A stretch of 64,000 nt of DNA from Sediminicola sp. GTDB lineage: Bacteria; Bacteroidota; Bacteroidia; Flavobacteriales; Flavobacteriaceae. The notes under the pieces were generated by a model that was given only the letters and a program-made list of their open reading frames with translations, did not search any database and was not told the DNA's origin. How positions within the stretch are numbered: position 1 is the first letter of the stretch; every line of letters begins with the position of its first letter. Location: contig JAHEND010000035.1 of NCBI GenBank assembly GCA_024643325.1, positions 155,217 through 219,216 of the forward strand, in the 5' to 3' direction. The position numbers and the translations under genes were made by a program. Of the stretch, positions 18,195 to 28,608 are shown piece by piece.

Positions 18195-18203
18195 TATATT
18201 ACC

Positions 18204-18211
18204 TACCTTTG
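18204..18211 (+). promoter_or_regulatory. Bacteroidota -7 promoter element before the DUF1456 gene
   Basis: TACCTTTG lies 47 nt upstream of the ATG at 18259 and matches TAnnTTTG. It sits 10 nt after the M20 stop codon. No clear -33 TTG at the expected distance. Confidence 0.5.
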
Positions 18212-18258
18212 CAGGGTCTTTGAAGCCTTATTTCAGAGATCCATTTAACATTAATTTT

Positions 18259-18720
18259 ATGACCAATAACGATATTTTAAAAAAATTACGAGTAGCACTC
18301 ATGCTCAGGGATACAGATATTGAAGCCATCATGAGTTTGGTAGACTTCAAAATCAGTACCAGTGAATTAGGCGCTTTTTTTAGGACTGAAGACCACCCTA
18401 AATACATGGAATGTGGCGATCAGATTCTAAGAAATTTTTTAAATGGTTTAATCATTTACACAAGAGGAACCAAAGAAGCTCCAAAAAAACCTGCAGACGC
18501 ATTATTGCATAAACCTGTAATGGCCAAAGCGAAAACGGGTAATGTTGCTATGCAACAAAAATCAGATACTGATACTTTGGAGAGAACACACTCTAATGAG
18601 AAAACAGCTTACAAGAAAAAAACAAACTTTAAAGATAGAGCAAAAAAGCCATTCAAAAAAGGACCAAAAGGACCTCCAGACTTAAGCTTTGTAGCCTACA
18701 AAAACAAAAAAAAATCCTGA
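18259..18720 (+). CDS. DUF1456 (YehS-like) protein with one domain copy and a basic tail
   Basis: This is a 153-residue protein. Residues 2-70 (NNDILKKLRVALMLRDTDIE to FLNGLIIYTRG) match one DUF1456 repeat, most like the second repeat of E. coli YehS. YehS has two such repeats; here only one is present. Residues 80-153 form a Lys/Pro/Gly-rich, probably disordered tail ending in KNKKKS, which suggests RNA or ribosome contact, but that is inference. The function of the family is unknown. The start is the ATG at 18259, because upstream TTG-initiated sequence lacks family similarity. The terminator stem overlaps the stop codon. Confidence 0.8.
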   Translation: MTNNDILKKLRVALMLRDTDIEAIMSLVDFKISTSELGAFFRTEDHPKYMECGDQILRNFLNGLIIYTRGTKEAPKKPADALLHKPVMAKAKTGNVAMQQKSDTDTLERTHSNEKTAYKKKTNFKDRAKKPFKKGPKGPPDLSFVAYKNKKKS

Positions 18721-18741
18721 GTATTCACTCAGGATTTTTTT
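18709..18741. terminator. Bidirectional terminator between DUF1456 and sucC
   Basis: A stem AATCCTGAG/CTCAGGATT (18713-18721 with 18728-18736) has a 6-nt loop and is flanked by an A run and a T run, so it can serve both converging genes. The stop codon of the upstream gene is inside the left arm. Confidence 0.9.
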
Positions 18742-18763
18742 ATAGTAACCTATAGCTGCCTTA

Positions 18764-19960
18764 TTATGAAGCTAAGACTTCTTTTACTTTATCTGCGGCC
18801 TCTTGGAATTGAACAGCAGATTTAACCGCCAATCCAGAGTTGTCTAAAATTTCTTTAGCCAATTCAGCATTGGTCCCTTGCAAGCGAACGATTATAGGAA
18901 CTTTAATAGCGTCTCCCATGTTCTTATATGCGTCCACAACACCTTGTGCTACTCTATCACAACGAACAATACCACCAAAGATATTAATTAAGATAGCTTT
19001 CACGTTTGGATCTTTTAAGATAATTCTAAAAGCCTCTTCTACACGCTTAGCATCTGCAGTACCCCCAACATCTAAGAAGTTAGCTGGTTCTCCTCCGGCC
19101 ATTTTAATAAGATCCATGGTAGCCATAGCCAAACCAGCTCCGTTTACCATACACCCAACATTTCCATCTAAATCTACATAGTTTAATCCAACAGCATTGG
19201 CTTCTACCTCAATAGCATTTTCTTCTCTAAGGTCTCTCATGTCTGCATATACCTTTCTTCTGTACAATGCATTGTCATCTATAGAAACCTTAGCGTCCAC
19301 CGCAAGGATCTTATCATCAGACGTTTTTAAAACGGGGTTTATTTCAAATAAACTTGCATCTGACTCCTCGTATGCTTTATATAAAGACATAACAAATTTG
19401 GTCATTTCTTTAAATGCAGTTCCTGAAAGGCCTAAGTTAAAAGCGATTTTTCTTGCTTGGAATGGCATAATTCCAACCGCAGGACTAATTGTTTCAGTGA
19501 AAATCAGATGTGGCGTATGCTCAGCCACCTCTTCTATGTCCATTCCACCTTCTGTAGAATACATGATCATATTTCTTCCTGAAGCCCTGTCCAATAAAAC
19601 AGACATATAAAATTCAGATGTTTCACTCTCTCCTGGATAGTAAACATCCTCTGCAACCAATACCTGGTGAACTCTTTTTCCAGCGGCAGAAGTCTGTGGT
19701 GTTACTAGATCCATTCCAATAATGGCATCAGAAATAGAAGCAACCTCCTCTAGGTTTTTGGCTAATTTAACACCACCACCTTTTCCACGTCCACCAGCGT
19801 GCACCTGCGCTTTAACTACATACCAACTGGTGCCGGTTTCTTCTGTAAGTTGCTTAGCAGCTGCTACTGCTTCTTCTGGGTTTTGGGCTACCATCCCACG
19901 TTGAATGCGAACGCCAAAACTGGCTAAAATCTCTTTTCCTTGATATTCGTGAAGGTTCAT
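18764..19960 (-). CDS. sucC: Succinyl-CoA synthetase (ADP-forming) subunit beta
   Basis: SucC is the nucleotide-binding subunit of the TCA-cycle enzyme that converts succinyl-CoA to succinate with substrate-level phosphorylation. The 398-residue length is standard. Features are the N-terminal MNLHEYQGKEIL, an ATP-grasp domain with KAQVHAGGRGKGGGVK at about residues 50-66, LFEINPVLKT, and the C-terminal ligase domain with NFLDVGGTADAKRV and INIFGGIVRCD. The alpha subunit gene sucD is not next to it, as is common in Bacteroidota. The gene is convergent with DUF1456 and divergent from lysA. Confidence 0.97.
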   Translation of the reverse strand: MNLHEYQGKEILASFGVRIQRGMVAQNPEEAVAAAKQLTEETGTSWYVVKAQVHAGGRGKGGGVKLAKNLEEVASISDAIIGMDLVTPQTSAAGKRVHQVLVAEDVYYPGESETSEFYMSVLLDRASGRNMIMYSTEGGMDIEEVAEHTPHLIFTETISPAVGIMPFQARKIAFNLGLSGTAFKEMTKFVMSLYKAYEESDASLFEINPVLKTSDDKILAVDAKVSIDDNALYRRKVYADMRDLREENAIEVEANAVGLNYVDLDGNVGCMVNGAGLAMATMDLIKMAGGEPANFLDVGGTADAKRVEEAFRIILKDPNVKAILINIFGGIVRCDRVAQGVVDAYKNMGDAIKVPIIVRLQGTNAELAKEILDNSGLAVKSAVQFQEAADKVKEVLAS

Positions 19961-20064
19961 AGTGTTCTATTAAAATTCGGATACAAAAATAGCAAACAAC
20001 CACCAAAGCGCCTAATTATTGATACAAGAGAATGTAATAAATTAGAAAATCTTTATCGGCATAA

Positions 20065-20080
20065 TGTTATATATATAACA
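20065..20080. promoter_or_regulatory. 16-bp perfect AT-rich palindrome in the sucC-lysA divergent region
   Basis: The palindrome TGTTATATATATAACA lies 50 nt upstream of the putative lysA -33 box and 105 nt upstream of sucC. It could be an operator for either gene, but alternating AT sequence makes palindromes by chance more often. Confidence 0.3.
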
Positions 20081-20114
20081 ATATGTTTTAAAATACTATT
20101 TATGTTGTTAAATA

Positions 20115-20145
20115 TTGTACATATTAGGGCTAATAGCTACATTTG
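20115..20145 (+). promoter_or_regulatory. Full -33/-7 promoter of lysA
   Basis: TTG at 20115-20117, a 20-nt spacer and TACATTTG at 20138-20145 match the Bacteroidota consensus. The predicted start of transcription leaves a leader of roughly ten nucleotides before the ATG at 20161. Confidence 0.65.
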
Positions 20146-20160
20146 AGTAAATTATCCCTT

Positions 20161-21405
20161 ATGACACAAGAAGATTTATTAGGTGTTGCAAAAGAATTTG
20201 GCGCTCCTCTATATGTTTATGACGCAGAAAAAATTAAAAGTCAGTATAACAGGCTAACTAATGCATTTAATGGTGTTTCAAAATTGAAATTAAATTATGC
20301 TGCTAAAGCCTTATCTAATATTAGCATCCTAAGACTTATGAATAGTTTGGGAAGTGGTTTAGATACTGTTTCTATTCAAGAGGTTCAATTGGGATTACAA
20401 GCAGGTTTTAAGCCTTCAGATATTATTTTTACACCCAATGGTGTTTCTCTTGAAGAATTAGAAACTGCCGCAGCCCTGGGCGTAAGAATTAACATAGATA
20501 ATCTCTCGCTTTTAGAGCAGTTTGGAAACAAACATCCAGAGATTCCTGTATGTATTCGCATTAACCCACATGTAATGGCTGGTGGAAATGCCAATATCTC
20601 AGTAGGACATATCGATTCAAAGTTTGGGATTAGTATTCACCAAATACCCCACATCCTCAGAATAACAACACTTACAAAAATGAATATCAATGGTATTCAC
20701 ATGCATACGGGAAGTGATATTTTAGATATTGAGGTGTTCTTATACGCTTCGGAAATTTTATTCGAAACAGCGAAAAACTTTAAGAATCTCGACTTTATTG
20801 ATTTTGGTAGCGGTTTTAAAGTACCTTATAAAGAGGGTGATATTGAAACAAATATTGAAGAATTAGGAGACAAGCTTTCTAAAAGATTTAATGATTTTTG
20901 TAAGCAATACGGCAAGCCACTCACCCTGGCTTTTGAACCAGGCAAATTTCTTGTCAGTGAAGCAGGTTATTTCTTGGCTAAGGTAAATGTAGTGAAACAA
21001 ACTACTTCTACGGTATTTGCCAGTATTGACAGTGGTTTTAACCATCTAATTAGACCAATGCTTTACGGATCTACCCATGGCATTATTAATATATCCAATC
21101 CAAGCGGTAGAGAGCGTTTTTATTCAGTAGTAGGCTATATCTGTGAAACAGATACTTTCGCAACAAATCGTAAGATAGCAGAAATTACGGAAGGAGATAT
21201 TCTTTGTTTTAAAAATGCAGGTGCCTATTGTTTTACCATGGCGAGTAACTATAACTCTAGATTTAGACCTGCAGAAGTGTTGTGGCATAACGGTGAAGCC
21301 ATTCTAATTAGAGCAGCCGAAACCATGGATGATATTTTAAGAAACCAAGTAGATGTTAAAGACTTATTTACAAAAGAGGTTAATCCAGTATTGCAGTCTA
21401 ATTAA
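20161..21405 (+). CDS. lysA: Diaminopimelate decarboxylase
   Basis: This PLP enzyme decarboxylates meso-diaminopimelate to lysine, the last step of lysine synthesis. The 414-residue product has the alanine racemase-like barrel with the PLP-lysine in LNYAAKALSN, the HMHTGSDI segment, the phosphate-binding DFGSGFKVPY, LAFEPGKFLV, and the C-terminal ICETDTFATNR with the active-site Cys. I chose ATG at 20161 (MTQEDLLGVAKEF), because the TTG at 20143 overlaps the -7 promoter box. It is monocistronic, since a long AT-rich gap follows. Confidence 0.96.
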   Translation: MTQEDLLGVAKEFGAPLYVYDAEKIKSQYNRLTNAFNGVSKLKLNYAAKALSNISILRLMNSLGSGLDTVSIQEVQLGLQAGFKPSDIIFTPNGVSLEELETAAALGVRINIDNLSLLEQFGNKHPEIPVCIRINPHVMAGGNANISVGHIDSKFGISIHQIPHILRITTLTKMNINGIHMHTGSDILDIEVFLYASEILFETAKNFKNLDFIDFGSGFKVPYKEGDIETNIEELGDKLSKRFNDFCKQYGKPLTLAFEPGKFLVSEAGYFLAKVNVVKQTTSTVFASIDSGFNHLIRPMLYGSTHGIINISNPSGRERFYSVVGYICETDTFATNRKIAEITEGDILCFKNAGAYCFTMASNYNSRFRPAEVLWHNGEAILIRAAETMDDILRNQVDVKDLFTKEVNPVLQSN

Positions 21406-21486
21406 TAGCGTTTAAAAAAAATATTGCAATTTGAGTCTTTATTTTTTTTTCAGTGAAACATATCTGAATAATAGCTATTTTTAATC

Positions 21487-22023
21487 ATGCGTAATTTTTC
21501 AAGTAACTTTTCTAACAAAACAATGTACTTCCTGTTCCTAATAGGAAGTTTGCAAACAGTATTTTCTCAAGAAAACAATTCAATTCATTGGTTGAGCTTC
21601 GAACAGGCTGTTGCGCTTCAAGCACAAGAAGGCAATTCAAAAAAAATTTTTATTGATGTTTATACTGATTGGTGTGGGTGGTGTAAAAAAATGGATAAAA
21701 ATACCTTTCAGAATCCAGAAGTAGCCAACTATATGAAACAGCACTTTTATATGGTGAAACTAGATGGGGAAGGAAAAGAACCTATTGTATTTAGAGAACA
21801 GACTTTTTCTTTTGTGTCCTCAGGAAGAAATGGCTACCATGAACTGGCTGCTAACCTACTTCAAGGGCAATTGAGTTACCCCACCGTGGTGTATTTGGAT
21901 GAAAACATGAATATGCTCAGCCCAGTGCCGGGTTATCTCACCCCTGAGCCTTTCTTAAAAATAGCCACTTATTTCGGTGATGACATTTATAAAACCACCA
22001 CTTGGGAAGATTATTCTAAATAA
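21487..22023 (+). CDS. Secreted thioredoxin-fold protein (CGWC)
   Basis: This 178-residue protein has an N-terminal export signal (residues about 12-28, ending VFSQ) and a thioredoxin fold containing the redox motif Cys63-Gly-Trp-Cys66 in YTDWCGWCKKM, and the cis-Pro region LSYPTVVYLDE at about 134-144. It belongs with DUF255/thioredoxin-like periplasmic proteins that handle disulfides, possibly as a reductase in the envelope. The partner is unknown. It has a strong terminator right after the stop and no operon partner. Confidence 0.88.
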   Translation: MRNFSSNFSNKTMYFLFLIGSLQTVFSQENNSIHWLSFEQAVALQAQEGNSKKIFIDVYTDWCGWCKKMDKNTFQNPEVANYMKQHFYMVKLDGEGKEPIVFREQTFSFVSSGRNGYHELAANLLQGQLSYPTVVYLDENMNMLSPVPGYLTPEPFLKIATYFGDDIYKTTTWEDYSK

Positions 22024-22048
22024 AAAAGCGCCTTTCCGGCGCTTTTTT
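22022..22048. terminator. Bidirectional terminator between the thioredoxin gene and guaB
   Basis: A stem of 11 bp (22022-22032 with 22038-22048) has core GCGCC/GGCGC and loop TTTCC, with A and T tracts on either side. It can end both converging transcripts. Confidence 0.9.
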
Positions 22049-22068
22049 ATTTAGAATAATCTTGAAAC

Positions 22069-23560
<1,492 letters not shown>

Positions 23561-23564
23561 CGTG

Positions 23565-23598
23565 CAAATATACCGTATTTATTCGAAAATAGCTGCAA
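23565..23598 (-). promoter_or_regulatory. Promoter of guaB
   Basis: On the minus strand TTG (23598-23596), a 23-nt spacer and TATATTTG (23572-23565) match the Bacteroidota consensus, with the -7 box ending 23 nt before the ATG at 23541. Confidence 0.65.
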
Positions 23599-23690
23599 TT
23601 AAAAGAGATTTAAATAACTAGCAATAAATCAGTTAAAAAAAACGATATGGAAAATGGGCAAAATCAGAAAAATACTAATGAATTTTATTT

Positions 23691-23707
23691 TTATTTATTC
23701 TAAATAA
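23691..23707. promoter_or_regulatory. Inverted repeat at the fecA-like promoter, candidate Fur-type operator
   Basis: TTATTTA-TTC-TAAATAA is a perfect 7-3-7 inverted repeat ending just before the -33 box. A second copy of the half-site context TCTAAATAAGC recurs at about 23760, downstream of the promoter. TCTAAATAA half-sites are reminiscent of iron-regulated promoters in Flavobacteriia; the assignment to Fur is inference. Confidence 0.4.
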
Positions 23708-23709
23708 GC

Positions 23710-23740
23710 TTTGTGAATTTAATTTTCAATATTATATTTG
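23710..23740 (+). promoter_or_regulatory. Full -33/-7 promoter of the TonB-dependent receptor gene
   Basis: TTTG at 23710-23713, a 19-nt spacer and TATATTTG at 23733-23740 match the Bacteroidota consensus exactly, 34 nt upstream of the ATG. Confidence 0.7.
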
Positions 23741-23774
23741 TCTAATTATTTTTAATAAGTCTAAATAAGCATAC

Positions 23775-25994
23775 ATGTATAAATTACTTCCTATTCTAAT
23801 CACTTTACTCGCTTTTAACAACTCCCACGGTCAGGAAAAAGAGATCACTAAAAAGGACAGTACACAAGTACTTTCTGAAGTAGTGGTATCTGCTCACCAA
23901 TTATTTGGCAGTAAATTCAGGGCAAAAAACAGAACTGGTGCTGCTTATTATATGGACCAAGCTGAACTTCTTAAATTTAATGTTACAGATATTAATAGGG
24001 CACTTAGGTCTGTCCCTGGTGTTTCTATCTATGAAGAAGACGGTATGGGACTTAGACCCAATATTAGTTTGAGAGGGACCTCCCCAGAACGTTCTGCCAA
24101 AATCACACTTATGGAAGACGGTGTTTTAATAGCGCCTGCACCATATAGTGCGTCTGCTGCATATTATTTCCCTACCATCGCTAGAATGCAAGCAGTAGAG
24201 ATACTCAAAGGAAGTAGTCAAATACAATACGGGCCTTATACGACTGGAGGAGCTATAAATCTGGTATCAAAAGTCATTCCTCAAGAGAATAGCACACAGT
24301 TATTGGCACAATACGGAGCATTTAATTCTAAACTATTTAACCTAAGCCATGGGGCAACTAAAGATAAATGGGGTTATTTAGCAGACTATACTAGGTATGA
24401 TTCAGATGGTTTCAAAACACTTCCAAATGGGGGTAAAACAGGCTTTGACAAACAAGATTTTGTAGGGAAAATCAAATACAGTGACCTGCTTTTAGGGGTG
24501 CCACAATCGCTTGAATTCAAATACCAGTATTCAGATGAAACTTCTAATGAAACTTATCTTGGCCTCACTGAGGATGATTTTTATACAGACGCTTTCCAAC
24601 GTTATGTCGCATCTGAAAAAGATCAAATGAATACCCTACACAGGCAATATATGCTTACCCATACCCTAAAATTTTCTGATTATTTATCCCTGACTACCAC
24701 CGCATACCAAAATGAGTTTGCCAGAAATTGGTATAAATTAGACTACCTTGAGATTGATGGTCAAAAAATGTCTCTAACGGACATTCTTACTAATCCCGCT
24801 CAATATCCAGAGGCTTTTGATAGAATTACGGGAAGCGAAGATTCAAGAGAAGCTGATTTGTTTGTAAAAGCTAATAACAGGTCTTTTTTATCTAGTGGCG
24901 TTCAAACTAAGTTAGACATTCATTGGGATGGAGAACAAGCCTACCATGATCTGGAAATTGGCGCAAGACTCCATGAGGATCAGGAAGACAGGTTTCAATG
25001 GCTCAATGACTACAGTATAAAAAATGGCGCAATGGAATTAAACAATACCGGTACACGAGGTACAGACGCAAATAGAATCAGTGAAGCGAATGCTTTTGCA
25101 GCCTATGCGTTTTACAAATACACCTATAAAAACTTTACCCTTACCCCTGGAGTGAGGTATGAGAATATGGATCTCTCTAGGGTAGACTACGGGAAAAATG
25201 ATTCGGAAAGAAACGGATCTGATCTTTCAGGAAGATCCAATAGTTTATCAGTATGGATACCCGGTGTAGGTTTTAACTATAGACTTGATCAGGTCTCAAT
25301 TTTTGGTGGAATACACAAAGGATTTGCACCTCCTGGATCTATCGAAGGTCAGAAGGCAGAAGAAAGTATTAATACGGAGCTGGGAGCCAGATTTAGCTAT
25401 GCTGGTATTAATGCAGAACTCATAGGATACAGAAATGATTATAGTAACTTACTAGGAAGTGATTTTGCAGCAAGTGCTGGAACAGGAAATCTTGAACTGT
25501 TCAATGCTGGAGAAGTCTTGGTGCAAGGAATTGAATTTCTAATAAACTTAGATGTTATACGTTTTAACAACCAAAGTAGTCTTCCTGTAACCTTTGGTTA
25601 TACTTTTACAGATACTGAATTTCAAAATAGCTTTGACGCAAGCAATGGTTTATGGGGAGACGTGAATATTGGAGATGAAATGCCATACATTGCAAGAGAT
25701 CAATGGCATTTAAGCATGGGATATGAAGTAAATAAATGGGAATTCAACACCCAGCTAAGACATATGGGGGCCATAAGAACCATTGCTGGCCAAGGCGATT
25801 TAGATCCATTAAATAGTGTTAAAGCAAATACCATACTAGATGCTAGTGTGCATTACAAAGTGAATAATCGTTTGAGAATTCAATCCAATATTGTAAATGC
25901 TTTTAACAGTACTTATGCAGTATCTAGATTACCACATGGATTGAGACCTGGTCATCCTTTTGGAATTAATGTTGGTCTTAGATATGGATTCTAA
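23775..25994 (+). CDS. TonB-dependent outer-membrane receptor, FecA-like
   Basis: This 739-residue protein has a signal peptide (1-20, ending NNSHGQ), a TonB-box-like STQVLSEVVVSA, a plug domain (about 45-160) and a 22-strand-type barrel ending in RYGF. The plug segments GLRPNISLRGTSPERSAK and EDGVLIAPAPYSASAAYYFP are typical of iron(III)-dicitrate receptors (FecA). The N-terminal signalling domain of E. coli FecA is absent, and there is no FecI/FecR pair nearby. Its likely role is uptake of a ferric chelate across the outer membrane. It is monocistronic; the promoter carries a candidate iron-type operator. Confidence 0.9.
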   Translation: MYKLLPILITLLAFNNSHGQEKEITKKDSTQVLSEVVVSAHQLFGSKFRAKNRTGAAYYMDQAELLKFNVTDINRALRSVPGVSIYEEDGMGLRPNISLRGTSPERSAKITLMEDGVLIAPAPYSASAAYYFPTIARMQAVEILKGSSQIQYGPYTTGGAINLVSKVIPQENSTQLLAQYGAFNSKLFNLSHGATKDKWGYLADYTRYDSDGFKTLPNGGKTGFDKQDFVGKIKYSDLLLGVPQSLEFKYQYSDETSNETYLGLTEDDFYTDAFQRYVASEKDQMNTLHRQYMLTHTLKFSDYLSLTTTAYQNEFARNWYKLDYLEIDGQKMSLTDILTNPAQYPEAFDRITGSEDSREADLFVKANNRSFLSSGVQTKLDIHWDGEQAYHDLEIGARLHEDQEDRFQWLNDYSIKNGAMELNNTGTRGTDANRISEANAFAAYAFYKYTYKNFTLTPGVRYENMDLSRVDYGKNDSERNGSDLSGRSNSLSVWIPGVGFNYRLDQVSIFGGIHKGFAPPGSIEGQKAEESINTELGARFSYAGINAELIGYRNDYSNLLGSDFAASAGTGNLELFNAGEVLVQGIEFLINLDVIRFNNQSSLPVTFGYTFTDTEFQNSFDASNGLWGDVNIGDEMPYIARDQWHLSMGYEVNKWEFNTQLRHMGAIRTIAGQGDLDPLNSVKANTILDASVHYKVNNRLRIQSNIVNAFNSTYAVSRLPHGLRPGHPFGINVGLRYGF

Positions 25995-26032
25995 TATTAC
26001 TTAAATGAGCTATTAGATTAATTATAAGTGTC

Positions 26033-26899
26033 TTAATGATATGCATTGAATAAAGTGGTGGCTTTATTATGCGCGGCTTCAAAGGCCATCCATTTTACAC
26101 CATGAGCTACTTTTTTACTGGTAAAGTAAGAAAGTAGCTTTTCTGTTGGCATGTTACCAGTTAAGGCATCGGCTGCCATTGGGCAGCCACCAAAACCTTG
26201 AATAGCACCGTCAAAACGAAGACAACCCGCACCAAAAGCTGCATGAACTTTTTCATGCCAGTCTGCGGGCTTGGTATGAAAATGAGCCCCAAATTCAATA
26301 GAGCGATAGGCTGGTATTAAATGACGGTAAAGCGCAGAAATATCTTGAGATTGTGCACTACCAACTGTATCTGAGAGGGAAAGGATTTCCACCCCCATAC
26401 TAGAAAGTTTAGACACCCAATTGGCCACTATTTTTGTACTCCAAGGGTCTCCGTAGGGGTTTCCAAAACCCATAGAAAGATAGACCACAACTTTTTTGCC
26501 TTTTTTACGGGCTAAATCTAAAATAGATTCTAAAACCATAATAGCCTCCCTGATGGTTGTATGTGTATTTCTCATTTGAAAATTTTCGGAAATCGAAAAT
26601 GGAAAACCTAAATATGAGATTTCATCATGAGAACAAGCCGCTTCTGCCCCACGTAAATTAGCCACAATAGACAGTAACTTAGTAGGGGTATTGTTTAAGT
26701 CTAAGCCAGTTAAAACAGCGGCAGTATCTGACATTTGAGGAATGGCTTTAGGAGAGACAAAACTGCCAAAATCTAAGGTGTCAAAACCACAATTTAATAG
26801 AGACTGTAAATAAATAATTTTCTGATTGGTCGGAATAAAAGTCTTAATGCCTTGCATGGCATCTCTAGGGCATTCAATAATTTTAACTCCTTTTATCAT
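26033..26899 (-). CDS. Hydroxymethylglutaryl-CoA lyase
   Basis: This 288-residue DRE-TIM-type barrel enzyme cleaves HMG-CoA to acetyl-CoA and acetoacetate in leucine degradation. Markers are KIIECPRDAMQGIKTFIPT at the N-terminus with the catalytic Arg/Asp pair, FGSFVSPKAIPQM, the barrel His residues in FGAHFHTKP, and the flexible-loop signature GAIQGFGGCPMA with the active-site Cys. It is the last gene of the nusB-to-lysE minus-strand run, 32 nt after the transporter gene. Leucine catabolism partners are not in the window. Confidence 0.92.
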   Translation of the reverse strand: MIKGVKIIECPRDAMQGIKTFIPTNQKIIYLQSLLNCGFDTLDFGSFVSPKAIPQMSDTAAVLTGLDLNNTPTKLLSIVANLRGAEAACSHDEISYLGFPFSISENFQMRNTHTTIREAIMVLESILDLARKKGKKVVVYLSMGFGNPYGDPWSTKIVANWVSKLSSMGVEILSLSDTVGSAQSQDISALYRHLIPAYRSIEFGAHFHTKPADWHEKVHAAFGAGCLRFDGAIQGFGGCPMAADALTGNMPTEKLLSYFTSKKVAHGVKWMAFEAAHNKATTLFNAYH

Positions 26900-26931
26900 G
26901 CGACTATTTATATGCTAAAGTTACAATTAAA

Positions 26932-27558
26932 TTAAGGTAGAAAAAGAAAAATGGCAATTCCTATAAATAAGACTATCTGCAACCAATGTAGGGCAATAAA
27001 AAAAACAGCTTGTGACTTTGAAGCTGTATTTAATAGTACCGAAGACAATAAGGCTATACTAGAGAATACCATGGTAGAAATGAGTATAAATACGCCACCT
27101 AATGCAAGAAATTGCGTCCAAAAAGGCAATGATGGCATAAATAGAAAACCTGGAAAAAAAGCAATAAAAAACAAACCAACCTTTGGATTTAAAACACTCA
27201 TCACAAAACCTTGTTGATATAAATCAATGGGTTTTTTATAAACCACTTCAATGACTGAAAGTGTTTTTGGTGCGCCTTGCTTGTAAAGTTTATAGGCTAG
27301 GTACACTAAATATAATGCCCCTATCATTTTAATTCCAATAAGTAGGAATGGAAAGCGACTCAAAAAAACAGCAGCGCCAAATGCACCTAAAACAGTGTGA
27401 ACAAGGCAACCACTCATCAGACCCATAATGACCCATAAGCCACTCTTAAAACCAAATCTAAGGCTCTGAAATGCGACAAAAATATTATCTGGACCTGGTG
27501 ATATTGCCAGGAAAAATACCGCAACTGAAAAAGAAATAAGTACTTGAAATTCGATCAA
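26932..27558 (-). CDS. LysE-family amino-acid exporter
   Basis: This 208-residue protein has six hydrophobic segments and the family motif FLAISPGPDNIFVA near the N-terminus (residues 18-31), followed by GFKSGLWVIMGLMSG. LysE/RhtB proteins export amino acids or small metabolites across the inner membrane; the substrate cannot be predicted. The start is TTG at 27558, 9 nt after the pyrD stop, with no ATG upstream. The tight spacing implies coupled expression with pyrD. Confidence 0.9.
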   Translation of the reverse strand: MIEFQVLISFSVAVFFLAISPGPDNIFVAFQSLRFGFKSGLWVIMGLMSGCLVHTVLGAFGAAVFLSRFPFLLIGIKMIGALYLVYLAYKLYKQGAPKTLSVIEVVYKKPIDLYQQGFVMSVLNPKVGLFFIAFFPGFLFMPSLPFWTQFLALGGVFILISTMVFSSIALLSSVLLNTASKSQAVFFIALHWLQIVLFIGIAIFLFLP

Positions 27559-27567
27559 AATAAATCC

Positions 27568-28605
27568 TTAACGCTGGGCTAATATAGCTTTATTTATATT
27601 CTTGACAAGGGCAGGTCCTTCATAAACAAAACCAGTCCAAAGCTGAACTAATGTGGCGCCTGCTTCTAATTTTTCTAAGGCGTCTTCTGCAGAATGAATA
27701 CCTCCTACCCCAATAATTGGGAAAGCGTTATTACTTTTTTCTGAAAGGAAACGGATGACTTCTGTGCTTCTATTCCTGACGGGTACACCACTTAATCCTC
27801 CAGCTTCGTTTAGTAGGGATTCCTCTGAAAGCAAACCATCTCTATTAATTGTCGTATTGGTCGCAATAACTCCGTCTATTTGGGTCTCTTTAATAATAGC
27901 TATAATATCTAATAATTGAAGTTCTGTAAGGTCTGGAGCAATTTTTAACAAAAATGGCTTAGGCTTTTGAGCGTACTTAGTGGCTAGAAGCTCATTCTCT
28001 ACTTTAAGCGCTTTTAAAAGTGAAGTTAAAGGGGCTTTTTCTTGTAATTCTCTAAGTCCTGGGGTGTTTGGGGAGCTGACATTTACCACAAAATAATCTA
28101 CATGAGGCCAAAGGGCTTGTGTGCAAATAATATAATCTTCAGTGGCTTGATCGTTTGGCGTAATTTTATTTTTACCAATATTACCGCCTATTAAAACATT
28201 GTGCTGCTTCTTTAGCGCTTTTACTGCACTGGTCACTCCAGCATTATTAAAACCCATTCTATTAATAATGGCTTGGTCTTTTTTTAGTCTAAAGAGTCTT
28301 TTTTTAGGATTTCCATCTTGCGGCTTTGGGGTAAGTGTCCCTATTTCTACAAACCCAAACCCAAAATCTGAGAGCTCATTATAGAGCAGAGCATTTTTGT
28401 CAAATCCAGCTGCTAAACCTACCGGGTTTTTGAATTTTAAACCAAAAACTTCTCTTTCTAAAGCTGGATCTTTTAGCGTATAAACGCGTCTAATAATTGC
28501 ACCAAAACCTAATTTAGACAAGTATTTAATTACAGAGAAACTGAAATAATGAACCGCTTCTGGATCGAAAAGAAACAGAAGCGGTCTAATGAAAATCTTG
28601 TACAT
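27568..28605 (-). CDS. pyrD: Dihydroorotate dehydrogenase (quinone), class 2
   Basis: PyrD oxidises dihydroorotate to orotate with electrons passed to membrane quinone, in de novo pyrimidine synthesis. The 345-residue enzyme has the class 2 N-terminal amphipathic helices ([19 protein letters not shown]), the FMN-binding barrel with [12 protein letters not shown], the catalytic Ser in [12 protein letters not shown], and IATNTTINR and [11 protein letters not shown] near the C-terminus. It lies 3 nt after yajC. pyrF is in another operon at 55761. Confidence 0.96.
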   Translation of the reverse strand: MYKIFIRPLLFLFDPEAVHYFSFSVIKYLSKLGFGAIIRRVYTLKDPALEREVFGLKFKNPVGLAAGFDKNALLYNELSDFGFGFVEIGTLTPKPQDGNPKKRLFRLKKDQAIINRMGFNNAGVTSAVKALKKQHNVLIGGNIGKNKITPNDQATEDYIICTQALWPHVDYFVVNVSSPNTPGLRELQEKAPLTSLLKALKVENELLATKYAQKPKPFLLKIAPDLTELQLLDIIAIIKETQIDGVIATNTTINRDGLLSEESLLNEAGGLSGVPVRNRSTEVIRFLSEKSNNAFPIIGVGGIHSAEDALEKLEAGATLVQLWTGFVYEGPALVKNINKAILAQR

Positions 28606-28608
28606 ATT

